Assembly: GCA_043775075.1 (NCBI GenBank)
Contig: JAYVSS010000100.1
Coordinates: forward strand, 1 to 28,867
DNA from: JANLQX01 sp043775075
GTDB taxonomy: Bacteria; Actinomycetota; Acidimicrobiia; Acidimicrobiales; JANYDT01
Direction of reading: 5' to 3'
DNA length: 28,867 bases
The first letter of the stretch is position 1; every line of letters begins with the position of its first letter. The position numbers and the translations under genes were made by a program. Positions 7,398-14,425 of the stretch are shown one piece after another. The notes under the pieces were generated by a model. It made no database searches and was not told the DNA's origin. It saw only the letters and a program-made list of their open reading frames with translations.

Positions 7398-7697
7398 GTG
7401 CCCCACGACCCTGGCCCGGATAACCATGATGCACAAAGTATCGAGGGGGCCGGGGGCATTGCCCGGCGTATCGATCACCTTGGTCGGGTCGTAATTCCGT
7501 CGGAGTATCGAAAGGTCTTCGGCATTGAGAGCGGTGACCTACTGGACATGACGATCGAGGGCGACGGTGTCGTTGTCCGGCGCCTCGAGCGCTCGTGCGT
7601 GTTCTGCCGATCACTCGATGACCTCGGAATGTTCAAAGGCAAATTGCTGTGCGCCATCTGCCTCGCTGCCCTACGAAGTACTCCGGCGCCTTCGTAG
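7398..7697 (+). CDS. AbrB/SpoVT-type DNA-binding protein with zinc-ribbon tail
   Basis: A 99-aa protein. Residues about 20-62 form a swapped-hairpin AbrB/SpoVT fold: ARRIDHLGRVVIPSEYRKVF, GDLLDMTIEGDGVVVRR. It is followed by two Cys pairs, Cys67/Cys70 (CVFC) and Cys85/Cys88 (CAIC), that look like a four-cysteine zinc site. This combination occurs in actinobacterial AbrB-family regulators, which are thought to act as transition-state transcription factors. The GTG at 7398 is the only good start after the metG promoter; the frame extends further upstream only as antisense of metG. The target genes cannot be told from the sequence. Confidence 0.85.
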   Translation: MPHDPGPDNHDAQSIEGAGGIARRIDHLGRVVIPSEYRKVFGIESGDLLDMTIEGDGVVVRRLERSCVFCRSLDDLGMFKGKLLCAICLAALRSTPAPS

Positions 7698-7724
7698 GTC
7701 GGTCCGGTCCGCTCGGCGGGTGTC

Positions 7725-7781
7725 AAAAAAGCGCATCACTGGCAAAAATGCGCAGCGCTATTCCGCCACTGATGCGTTTTT
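7725..7781. terminator. Bidirectional intrinsic terminator
   Basis: Left arm 7725-7743 (aaaaaagcgcatcactggc) pairs with right arm 7765-7781 (gccactgatgcgttttt), with one C-C mismatch and one unpaired base, around a 21-nt loop. An A-run on the left and T-run on the right make it usable on both strands, which fits its place between the convergent AbrB-like and rsmI genes. Confidence 0.8.
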
Positions 7782-7801
7782 CTGCCAATGGCTAGGGGCG
7801 C

Positions 7802-8671
7802 TCAGGCCCGAGGGGCCGTCGCCAGTGTGTAGATCCGGCGGCGCTGGATACGGGTCGCCGCGGCGACGAGATCCACGGCTTCTTTTGTACGCGCCCCGCC
7901 AGCACGCTCCGCATCAAGCAGAACGAGAAGGTCTTCGTCGGTCACTTCGACGGAGGCCGCGTCGGCCGGACGTCCCGCAACCACGATCACGTACTCACCC
8001 CGCGGCTCCGGCGCCTCCGCCAACCGCATCGTGGCCAACAACTCCCCGACGGAACCACGTTGAGTTTGCTCGAATTTCTTCGTCAGCTCCCGGCTCACAC
8101 TCACGAGACGATCGGGCCCACAAACGTCGTGCAGATCACTAAGTGTACGTAGTAAACGGTGCGGGCTCTCAAACAGAATCACCGTCTCGGGCATGGCCGC
8201 AACTGCAGCGATTCGTCTGGCCCGGTCGACACCTTTCACCGCAAGAAATCCCTCGAAAAAAAAGCGCTGGGTCGGAAGCCCGCTGATCGCCAACGCCGTG
8301 AGTGCGGCGCTTGGACCCGGCACGCATAAGACCTCGAACCCGGCTGCCACCACGGCGGCCACCACTCGCTCGCCGGGGTCAGAAACGGCCGGCATTCCGG
8401 CGTCGGTCACCAACGCCACCGTCTGCCCTCGGCGCAACAGCTCGACAATCCCGTCGGCAGCGTTGCGCTCGTTATGTTCATGGACCGCGAGAAGACGCTT
8501 GCCGTCGATGGCCGCAGCGCTCAGCAGTTTGCGGGTGTGACGGGTGTCTTCGCAGGCGATGGCGTCAGCACGGCGCAAGACCTCGATCGCCCGGGGCGAC
8601 AAGTCGCCGAGATTTCCGATCGGCGTGGCCACCAGGATCAGTGAAGCCGGCACCGCCGCAGTCGAGCTCAC
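7802..8671 (-). CDS. rsmI: 16S rRNA (cytidine-1402-2'-O)-methyltransferase
   Basis: SAM-dependent tetrapyrrole-methylase-fold enzyme that 2'-O-methylates C1402 in the ribosomal decoding centre. Visible: the family N-terminus LILVATPIGNLGDLSPRA; CEDTRHTRKLL; the VTDAGMPAVSDPG loop; CVPGPSAALTAL; FFFEGFL; and VILFESPHRL. The frame is open to an ATG at 8710, but the GTG at 8671 forms a GTGA overlap with the stop of the DUF192 gene and gives 289 aa, the normal size, so I choose it. The last ~50 residues form a short helical tail. Confidence 0.94.
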   Translation of the reverse strand: MSSTAAVPASLILVATPIGNLGDLSPRAIEVLRRADAIACEDTRHTRKLLSAAAIDGKRLLAVHEHNERNAADGIVELLRRGQTVALVTDAGMPAVSDPGERVVAAVVAAGFEVLCVPGPSAALTALAISGLPTQRFFFEGFLAVKGVDRARRIAAVAAMPETVILFESPHRLLRTLSDLHDVCGPDRLVSVSRELTKKFEQTQRGSVGELLATMRLAEAPEPRGEYVIVVAGRPADAASVEVTDEDLLVLLDAERAGGARTKEAVDLVAAATRIQRRRIYTLATAPRA

Positions 8672-9000
8672 GGCTGCACGAACAGTCGATCGCCGACTTG
8701 CAAACCCCATGCAGCAAAGGCGCCAGCATCAGCCTCCAGGACAGCCCGGCTATGCCAGGCGGTTCTTCCGAGTCGATTCGACTTCATCATACGCACACGC
8801 AGCACTTCGTTCGAAGCGGATAGGTGGGCAACGTCGATGGCGAAGCGCATACCGACAGTGTGCACGTTGCGACACGGCATGATCAGCATCGCTCCCCCGT
8901 CCACGGAGTCACGACCGAGCAACCCGCGGCGTCGAGCGGGACGCGAACTGGCGATCTCCAACGGCACGCGACGAGAGTTGGCTAGGACCAGTGTGGGCAT
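8668..9000 (-). CDS. DUF192 family protein
   Basis: A 110-aa single-domain protein of the DUF192 family. Family features seen: a strand-rich start (TLVLANSRRVPLEIA), the RRRGLLGRD turn, GGAMLIMPCRNVHTVGMRF (the most conserved block, normally ending in a Met-Arg/Pro-Phe-Asp pattern), IDVAHLSASNEVLRV, and the C-terminal VLEADAGAFAAWGLQVGD. The function is not established. Many relatives are secreted, but this one has no signal peptide and looks cytoplasmic. It is translationally coupled to rsmI through the GTGA overlap. Confidence 0.88.
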   Translation of the reverse strand: MPTLVLANSRRVPLEIASSRPARRRGLLGRDSVDGGAMLIMPCRNVHTVGMRFAIDVAHLSASNEVLRVRMMKSNRLGRTAWHSRAVLEADAGAFAAWGLQVGDRLFVQP

Positions 9001-9023
9001 AACGGCGCGATCAGTACGCGCGG

Positions 9024-10118
9024 CTACTTCGAGACGTTGTGCTTGAAGTCGACCACGTCGCCGTCTTGCATCTCGTATTCCTTGCCTTCGAGACGAAGCT
9101 TGCCGACCTCACGGGCTTTGGCCATGGACCCGCATTCGAGGAGCACGTCCCACTGAATCGTTTCGACCTTGATAAATCCGCGCTGAATGTCGGAGTGGAT
9201 TTCGCCCGCACACTCGGGAGCCTTGGCCCCTTTGCGAAACGTCCACGCCCGGGTCTCTTTCTCGCCGGTGGTGAGGAACGTCCGGCGGCCAAGCATTTGA
9301 TATGCCGACTGCATAACGCGGGGCAGAGCGCCATCACCGAGGCCGAACCCATCGAGCATTTCTTTGCGCTCGGCTTCGTCCATCATGGCGGCCTCGGCCT
9401 CAAGCTGCACGCACATGCCGAGCACTTCGCCGTATTGACCGAACAGCTCGCGCACCGGAGCAGCCTTGGCATCGACGTTGTCGAGATCTTCGTCGCTCAC
9501 GTTGACCACGGCCAGCACGGGCTTGTTCGTGAGCAGGAAGAACTCCTTTAGGAGTTCGCGCTCATCGGCCTTCATCGGTGTCCGATACAGGGGCGTGCCC
9601 TCGGACAGGAACGCCAGGGCCTTCTCCAACGCATCAACACTTGGCAGCAGTGTCTTATCGAGTTTGGCTGCCTTGGTCCGCTTGGTTAGTTGAGACTCGA
9701 CGGTTTGCAAGTCGGCCAAAGCGAGTTCGATCTCGACGATCTCGAGGTGCTCAATCGGGTTGGTGGGTCCCGGCACATCATCGCCGGTTGAACCCTTCTC
9801 GAAGGCTCTCAACACTAACACGATACCGTTGACTTCGCGGATGTTGGCGAGAAACTTGTTGCCGAGACCTTCGCCCTTCGACGCGCCTTCAACGAGTCCG
9901 CCGATGTCCACAAACTCACTGGTGGCGTGCACGATCGTCTTCGTCTTCGACATCTCGCCAAGAAGGAGTAGACGATGGTCCGGTACCCTGGCGCGGCCGG
10001 TGTTCGGCTCTTTCGTGGCGAATGGATACGGCGCGGCCAGCGCACCACCGCCCGCCAACGCATTGAACAACGATGACTTTCCCGCATTGGGAAGCCCAAC
10101 AAAACCGAACCGCTCCAT
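9024..10118 (-). CDS. ychF: Ribosome-binding ATPase YchF (Obg/OLA1 family)
   Basis: A 364-aa P-loop NTPase of the Obg-related YchF/OLA1 family, which binds the ribosome and prefers ATP over GTP. Visible: G1 loop GLPNAGKSS (8-16); G2 region YPFATKEPNTG; G3 DIGGLVEGASKGEGLGNKFL; the position of the canonical NKxD occupied by NVSDED, as expected for the ATP-preferring branch; a helical insertion (about 130-200); and the C-terminal TGS domain (VLLECGSMAKAREVGKLRLE, then MQDGDVVDFKHNV). The length is normal. It is followed closely by the DUF192-rsmI pair. Confidence 0.97.
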   Translation of the reverse strand: MERFGFVGLPNAGKSSLFNALAGGGALAAPYPFATKEPNTGRARVPDHRLLLLGEMSKTKTIVHATSEFVDIGGLVEGASKGEGLGNKFLANIREVNGIVLVLRAFEKGSTGDDVPGPTNPIEHLEIVEIELALADLQTVESQLTKRTKAAKLDKTLLPSVDALEKALAFLSEGTPLYRTPMKADERELLKEFFLLTNKPVLAVVNVSDEDLDNVDAKAAPVRELFGQYGEVLGMCVQLEAEAAMMDEAERKEMLDGFGLGDGALPRVMQSAYQMLGRRTFLTTGEKETRAWTFRKGAKAPECAGEIHSDIQRGFIKVETIQWDVLLECGSMAKAREVGKLRLEGKEYEMQDGDVVDFKHNVSK

Positions 10119-10127
10119 ATCCCGCAG

Positions 10128-10133
10128 ACGTTA
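10128..10133 (-). promoter_or_regulatory. Candidate -10 box of ychF
   Basis: TAACGT on the minus strand, 9 nt before the ATG of ychF. The spacing implies a transcript with almost no leader. No clear -35 box or Shine-Dalgarno was seen. Confidence 0.4.
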
Positions 10134-10266
10134 CTCGGCAGCGTGGTCCGCCCGATGGTGAGGGCCTAGAAGGCGAGCCGACCACTGGCACAGCAAAAGG
10201 AACCGGCCGGCTTGCTGGTCGCCAAGACGATCGAAGCGAGAAACGTTGACGTATCGGCGCGGGCTC

Positions 10267-10740
10267 TCACGTCCATTCGTCGGGGGTCTGATCGCCACGG
10301 CGTGACTCCTCAATCACCGTGAGACGGGTAAGCGCGCCGTCGTCGAAGGTCTGCCACAGACGGGTGCGGTAATTGTCGGTCGCCAGGGTGATGATTTCGA
10401 CGATCTCGCGCGACGGGTTTGACTTCCAGTGATACGGAAAGACCGTAAGACGTCCTTCGACGAGATAGGAGATCCCGTGGAAGTCAGGGTCGTCAAAGGT
10501 GACGGTATCGCCGGTGATCTGGGCTTTGAAGTCCAGCACCTCTTGCTCCTGGCCATCCCGTGAGTAAATGATCCGCTCAAACCAATCGGTGCCCTTCAGC
10601 CGGGTCTCCTGACGCGAGCCGTACCGCTCGATCAGCCCGCCCGCGGGCGTGAGATGGGTGTACGTGCCTTCCCAAACTCCGGCGATACCGGCCAGGAGCT
10701 GGGCGAACGAGTCGTACTGGGCGAGTTTGTGGCGGGCCAT
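10267..10740 (-). CDS. Lipocalin-like protein resembling DUF3598
   Basis: From the ATG at 10740 it is 157 aa. It opens with a helix and a W-x-G-xx turn (FAQLLAGIAGVWEGTYTHL), then antiparallel strand-like segments: RQETRLKG, DWFERIIYSRDG, VTFDDPDFHGISYLVEGR, VFPYHWKS, IVEIITLATDNYRTRLWQTF. This reads as a single beta-barrel of the calycin type, and the wording recalls DUF3598-like proteins; I am not certain of the family. No catalytic motif, signal peptide or membrane segment is present. The frame is open for 110 codons before the ATG, but that part is antisense to the divergent bL37-like gene. The role is unknown. Confidence 0.75.
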   Translation of the reverse strand: MARHKLAQYDSFAQLLAGIAGVWEGTYTHLTPAGGLIERYGSRQETRLKGTDWFERIIYSRDGQEQEVLDFKAQITGDTVTFDDPDFHGISYLVEGRLTVFPYHWKSNPSREIVEIITLATDNYRTRLWQTFDDGALTRLTVIEESRRGDQTPDEWT

Positions 10741-10822
10741 AGCGTCCAACCTACGACGACGGTTGGTGACTGGCAACGCCCGTCCAACGGCCCCGGAAGC
10801 GGCGGCTATCATTGAAGCCCTT

Positions 10823-10909
10823 ATGCCGTCGAAAAAGCGCAACAAGAAGAAGACCAACGCCCGCCGCAAGAAGGCCAACCACGGCGTTAAGCCGAATATG
10901 GGTCGCTGA
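10823..10909 (+). CDS. Probable large-subunit ribosomal protein bL37-like, 28 aa
   Basis: A 28-residue, very basic protein beginning MPSKKRNKKKTNARRKK and ending ANHGVKPNMGR. The tail pattern (K)ANHGxxPN matches what I remember of bL37, a 24-aa protein first seen in the mycobacterial 50S subunit. That match is from memory and untested. The gene is divergent from the lipocalin-like gene, with TATCAT at 10807-10812 ten nt before the ATG as a possible -10 box, and is followed by a GC-rich hairpin terminator at 10974. Having its own promoter and terminator argues that it is a real gene. Confidence 0.7.
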   Translation: MPSKKRNKKKTNARRKKANHGVKPNMGR

Positions 10910-10973
10910 GCATTTCTGCTCTCGGGGATTGAAGCCTGGCCATTCGGTCGGCTTCGCACAGTTGAGGACGTAC

Positions 10974-10999
10974 CGGCCGACCCGCGGGTCGGCCGTTTT
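10974..10999 (+). terminator. Intrinsic terminator after the bL37-like gene
   Basis: A 9-bp GC stem, cggccgacc (10974-10982) with ggtcggccg (10987-10995), a 4-nt loop and then TTTT. It lies 65 nt downstream of the bL37-like stop codon. Confidence 0.75.
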
Positions 11000-11202
11000 C
11001 GCGTTCGGGCACGCTCACCCCCTTTGCCGGTCATCTCCGTTCGGATGCACGGGCACGGCGCGGCCGACATTCGTCGGGATACTGGGTGGTCAGCCGTTCT
11101 TGGGTGTCGTGGAGGTCATTTTTGACCGCCACGCCACGTGGAAACGCCACGCCACCCGGAAAAACACCTCGGGCACGCCCTCCGGCTACGGTCGGGACGG
11201 CG
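11000..11202. other. Intergenic region without a recognised gene
   Basis: Between the terminator and the VOC gene I see no convincing reading frame or RNA. It holds a direct repeat of cgccacgccac (about 11130-11153) and a TACGGT box at 11187-11192 that could serve the VOC gene. Confidence 0.5.
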
Positions 11203-11889
11203 ATGACATGTCTCCTTGCTTTGACCGTGGCCGACGCTCCCGAGGTGTGGTCGGGCCTCGGGTTTGCCGTGGACGCCATCTCGGTGCGTATCGGCTCAAC
11301 GTCGATCGTGTGCTCCGGCTCCGCCGAAAACGATCCCCCCTCCAAGGGCATCACCGATTGGATGTTGACGGCCGACGACGGTCCGCTGCCTGAGCGAATT
11401 GACGGTCTCCTCACTGGCTCGGTGACCTACGGCGATGGCGCCCCAACCGCCACCACACCAGCAGCTCGTCACACCAACGGCGTGACCAGCATTGATCACC
11501 TCGTGGTGATGACGCCCGATGTGGACCGCACCGTCGCTGCGCTCGAAGACCTGGGCATGGAATGCCGACGCAGACGAGAAGGTGCGGCCTACGGCAGCGC
11601 CACTATGCGCCAGGCGTTCTTCTGGCTTGGTAGTCCCGATGGTGGGGCGAATGAACGAGTGATCCTTGAAGTCGTCGGGCCGGACACCGTTGACCCGGCG
11701 AAGGCGAATGACCCCGCGAAGTTCTTCGGCCTGGCCCTCACGTGTGCGGACCTCGACAGCACGGCGGCGTTTTTCGGGGACTTAGTGAAGCCCCCGGTTG
11801 AAGCGGTGCAGGCCGGTCGACGCATCGCCACCCTGTCGTCTCGCGCCGGATCAACCGTGGCGATCGCATTGATGAGCCCTCATACCTAA
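11203..11889 (+). CDS. VOC-superfamily (glyoxalase/bleomycin-resistance fold) protein
   Basis: From the ATG at 11203 it is 228 aa. The recognisable module begins near residue 97 with IDHLVVMTPDVDRTVAALED then LGMECRR, the classic first beta-alpha unit of a VOC domain. It continues with RQAFFWLGS, VILEVVGP, and a second half FFGLALTCADLDSTAAFFGD. Candidate metal ligands are the His in IDHLVV and the Glu in ILEVVG. The first ~90 residues are poorly conserved in feel and may be a degenerate VOC half. No substrate can be assigned. It runs convergently toward the aminotransferase gene with an 11-nt gap. Confidence 0.8.
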   Translation: MTCLLALTVADAPEVWSGLGFAVDAISVRIGSTSIVCSGSAENDPPSKGITDWMLTADDGPLPERIDGLLTGSVTYGDGAPTATTPAARHTNGVTSIDHLVVMTPDVDRTVAALEDLGMECRRRREGAAYGSATMRQAFFWLGSPDGGANERVILEVVGPDTVDPAKANDPAKFFGLALTCADLDSTAAFFGDLVKPPVEAVQAGRRIATLSSRAGSTVAIALMSPHT

Positions 11890-11900
11890 AGCGAACCGCC

Positions 11901-13064
11901 TTACCCCAACGTCACTAGACGAGCCACCGCTTCATCGATCACATCATCGCGCTTACAAAAGGCAAAGCGCACGTATGACCGACCGCGAGACGGATCGCTG
12001 TAGAACACCGAAGTGGGGATCGCCACGACGCCGCACCGCTCGGGCAACGAGCGGCAGAAGGTAAGCCCGTCCATTTCTGTAAGCGCGCTGATGTCTGCAG
12101 TGACAAAGTACGTCCCCTGCGGTTTGAGCACGACGAGGCCGCACGAGCGCAATCCTTCGCTCAATCGATCACGTTTGGCGGCCAGCGAACCCGCCAGCTC
12201 AGCAAAGTACACCGGACCAAGGGTGTCGAGCCCGACGGCCACAGCGTACTGAAACGGACCGCTCGCCACATAGGTCAAAAACTGCTTAGCGGTACGCACC
12301 GCCGAAACCAATGCGGGTGAGCCGGTGGCCCAGCCCACCTTCCAACCGGTAAAGGACAGCGACTTCCCGGCCGATCCGACCGTGATTGTCCGGTCGGCCA
12401 TGCCTGGCAGCGTGGACATCGGAACGTGCTCCACGCCGTCGAAGGTGAGGTGCTCGTACGCTTCGTCAGACAGCACAACGAGGTCGTGCTCGATAGCAAG
12501 CGCGCAGATTGCTGCTTGGGACTCAGCATTGAACACTGTGCCGGTCGGATTGTGGGGCGAGTTGACCACGATCACTTTCGTTCGCGACGTAACAGCGCCA
12601 CGAAGCGCTTCCGCATCGATCTGGAAGTCCGGTCCGGGCAACGTCACCGGCACCACCGACGCTCCAGCCATCGCCACTCCGGCGGGGTAGGAGTCGTAGA
12701 ACGGCTCGAGCAGAATGCACTCATCGCCCGGTCCAAGGAGCGCGATAAGGGCGGCGGCAATGGCCTCAGTGGCGCCACACGTCACGAGGACCTGACTGTC
12801 CGGGTCAAGCGAGATGCTATAGTATGCGCGCTGATGATCGGCGATGGCCCGCCGCAGCTCGGGTATTCCGAGGCCCGGCGGATACTGATTTCCCCTTCCG
12901 GCGGCGATAGCTTCGATGGCCGCTTGCTTCACCACGTCCGGTCCGTCGGTGTCGGGAAAACCCTGCCCCAGATTGATCGATCCGGTGGCCGTGGCGAGCT
13001 GGGACATTTCGGCGAAAATGGTCGTCCCAAAAGATTGCAGACGCGGATGAAGATAGGTACGCAT
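11901..13064 (-). CDS. Class I/II PLP aminotransferase, DapC-like
   Basis: Fold-type I pyridoxal-phosphate aminotransferase, 387 aa. Visible: NLGQGFPD (31-38); GNQYPPGLGIPELRRAI; GATEAIAAA (97-105); the NSPHNPTG loop with Asn172; SDEAYEHLTF with Asp200 and Tyr203; the PLP lysine Lys234 in GSAGKSLSFTGWKVGW; and the substrate-carboxylate Arg in the C-terminal VRFAFCKRDD. The wording closely follows mycobacterial N-succinyldiaminopimelate aminotransferase DapC (lysine/peptidoglycan pathway) as I remember it, so that is the best guess. Kynurenine or methionine aminotransferases of the same subgroup are alternatives. A small membrane-protein gene lies 8 nt upstream. Confidence 0.92.
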   Translation of the reverse strand: MRTYLHPRLQSFGTTIFAEMSQLATATGSINLGQGFPDTDGPDVVKQAAIEAIAAGRGNQYPPGLGIPELRRAIADHQRAYYSISLDPDSQVLVTCGATEAIAAALIALLGPGDECILLEPFYDSYPAGVAMAGASVVPVTLPGPDFQIDAEALRGAVTSRTKVIVVNSPHNPTGTVFNAESQAAICALAIEHDLVVLSDEAYEHLTFDGVEHVPMSTLPGMADRTITVGSAGKSLSFTGWKVGWATGSPALVSAVRTAKQFLTYVASGPFQYAVAVGLDTLGPVYFAELAGSLAAKRDRLSEGLRSCGLVVLKPQGTYFVTADISALTEMDGLTFCRSLPERCGVVAIPTSVFYSDPSRGRSYVRFAFCKRDDVIDEAVARLVTLG

Positions 13065-13072
13065 AACGCTTT

Positions 13073-13384
13073 CTATTGCGGCGGCCGGGTGACCAGGCGG
13101 GTATCGGAGGTCGTTGCGTTGTTGGGGACGAGCCGAGCGCCACCGCCGGGCTGCTGGGTCGGCGATGGGACGGACCGGCCAACCAGGCCAACGCCCACGA
13201 ACGCTGGTATGACCAGGGCAACGGCGAGAAGAATTAGTACGGCAATGAACAGCGTGCGGCGCGAACAGCCTCGTCGTTCAGTGTGTTGGAACCGATCCGG
13301 ACGATCCAGAGGCCGAGCAACGGCGTTGCGACTCGACTGCACCTTGGCCTTCTTTCGACGCTTCTGCCCACCTTTGCCAGCCAC
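13073..13384 (-). CDS. Small single-pass membrane protein, function unknown
   Basis: Starting at the GTG at 13384 it is 103 aa: a Lys/Arg-rich cytoplasmic N-terminus (GGQKRRKKAK), one strong membrane helix near residues 44-68 (LFIAVLILLAVALVIPAF), and a short Pro/Gly/Thr-rich outer tail. The positive charges before the helix predict N-in, C-out. I recognise no family. It lies 8 nt upstream of the DapC-like gene and is probably co-transcribed. The frame is open further upstream to 13459, which would add 25 less convincing residues. Confidence 0.6.
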   Translation of the reverse strand: MAGKGGQKRRKKAKVQSSRNAVARPLDRPDRFQHTERRGCSRRTLFIAVLILLAVALVIPAFVGVGLVGRSVPSPTQQPGGGARLVPNNATTSDTRLVTRPPQ

Positions 13385-13510
13385 CGTGCCAGTCTCTCTC
13401 AAACCGACGCTCCGGATGTGGGAGTCGTCATCGCAGCCGGGCCGCATGAGAACTCCCACATCAGCCAGGAGCTTGGTTTGTCAAGCGGTTGTCGGCGACG
13501 ATGAAGGACG

Positions 13511-14332
13511 ATGAACACGCCAGCCGCCTCAGATCCTGTCCTTCTTGTCGAAGTCTCCGAGCGCATCGCCACCCTCACGCTCAATCGGCCGGCGCAACGG
13601 AACGCCCTCTCAAGTTCTCTCCTGAGAGCACTTCGCTCCGAAATGGCCAACGCTGATGCCAACGATGACGTCGATGTCATTATCCTCACCGGCGCGGATC
13701 CCGCATTTTCCGCCGGACTCGACCTCAAAGAATTGGGCAGTTCGGGCAACAACCTCGTGATCGATCGACCCACCTCGCCCACGAAGACCGGCGGCACACC
13801 GACGAACGACGCACCGGCCACTCCCTGGGCGACGACCCGCAAGCCGGTGGTCGGCGCCATCAACGGCGTGGCCGTAACCGGCGGGTTCGAACTAGTCCTG
13901 CAATGTGACTTCCTGGTCGCCAGCGACCGGGCATCGTTCGGTGATACCCATACCCGCGTCGGGATCCTTCCCGGGTGGGGTCTCTCGGTACTGCTCCCGC
14001 AAGCGATCGGATTGCGTCGAGCTATCGAAATGTCACTCACCGGCAACTTCATCGACGCCCTCGAAGCGCATCGACTCGGTTTGGTGAATCATGTTGTCGA
14101 TCACGACGAACTGATCCCCACAGCTCGCCGCCTGGCAGATGACATCATCGGCAATGATCAGGGCGGGGTGCGCGAACTCTTGGCCAGCTATCGCGCCATT
14201 CACCGTCTGACCGTGGGCGAAGGCGAGCGGCACGAGACGCGCGTCGGACGCCAATGGGTCCGCACTTACAGCCCGGCAAATGTGGAGGCCCGACGTCGAG
14301 CCATCCAAGATCGCGGGCGCACCCAGGTCTGA
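13511..14332 (+). CDS. Enoyl-CoA hydratase/isomerase-family (crotonase) protein
   Basis: Crotonase-fold protein, 273 aa, acting on acyl-CoA thioesters. Visible: RIATLTLNRPAQRNALS at the start; oxyanion-hole segments AFSAGLDLKEL (65-75) and NGVAVTGGFEL (118-128); and FGDTHTRVGILPGWG (143-157). Glu127 matches the first catalytic Glu of true hydratases (Glu144 of the rat enzyme). The second (Glu164) would fall in the DTHTR stretch, where no Glu is present, so a standard hydratase reaction is doubtful. A low-complexity insert of about 30 residues (77-106, rich in Ser, Thr, Gly, Pro) precedes the second oxyanion segment. Substrate unknown. Confidence 0.9.
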   Translation: MNTPAASDPVLLVEVSERIATLTLNRPAQRNALSSSLLRALRSEMANADANDDVDVIILTGADPAFSAGLDLKELGSSGNNLVIDRPTSPTKTGGTPTNDAPATPWATTRKPVVGAINGVAVTGGFELVLQCDFLVASDRASFGDTHTRVGILPGWGLSVLLPQAIGLRRAIEMSLTGNFIDALEAHRLGLVNHVVDHDELIPTARRLADDIIGNDQGGVRELLASYRAIHRLTVGEGERHETRVGRQWVRTYSPANVEARRRAIQDRGRTQV

Positions 14333-14412
14333 GTCCGTTCCCTACCGAGCGACGGACCAACGGTAAGGTGCGTGAACACGGCGAAACACGTCGTCGAGCG
14401 CGTCGCGCTCAG

Positions 14413-14419
14413 AAAGGAG
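14413..14419 (+). promoter_or_regulatory. Strong Shine-Dalgarno that fixes the peroxiredoxin start
   Basis: AAAGGAG, 6 nt before the GTG at 14426. It is one of the best ribosome-binding sites in the window. It decides for the GTG over the in-frame ATG at 14372. Confidence 0.8.
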
Positions 14420-14425
14420 ACGGCT

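Noticed and set aside
10131..10313. 60-aa open frame on the minus strand between ychF and the lipocalin-like gene
   Set aside because: It overlaps the lipocalin-like gene in another frame and resembles nothing; no support beyond being open.
10741..11070. 110-residue N-terminal extension of the lipocalin-like protein
   Set aside because: It runs antisense through the bL37-like gene and its terminator; the ATG at 10740 starts the folded part.
12426..13514. 362-aa open frame on the plus strand
   Set aside because: Antisense to the DapC-like aminotransferase, which has all its PLP motifs; this frame resembles no protein.
14372..14425. ATG at 14372 as start of the peroxiredoxin
   Set aside because: It lacks a ribosome-binding site and adds 18 non-conserved residues; AAAGGAG sits ahead of the GTG at 14426.
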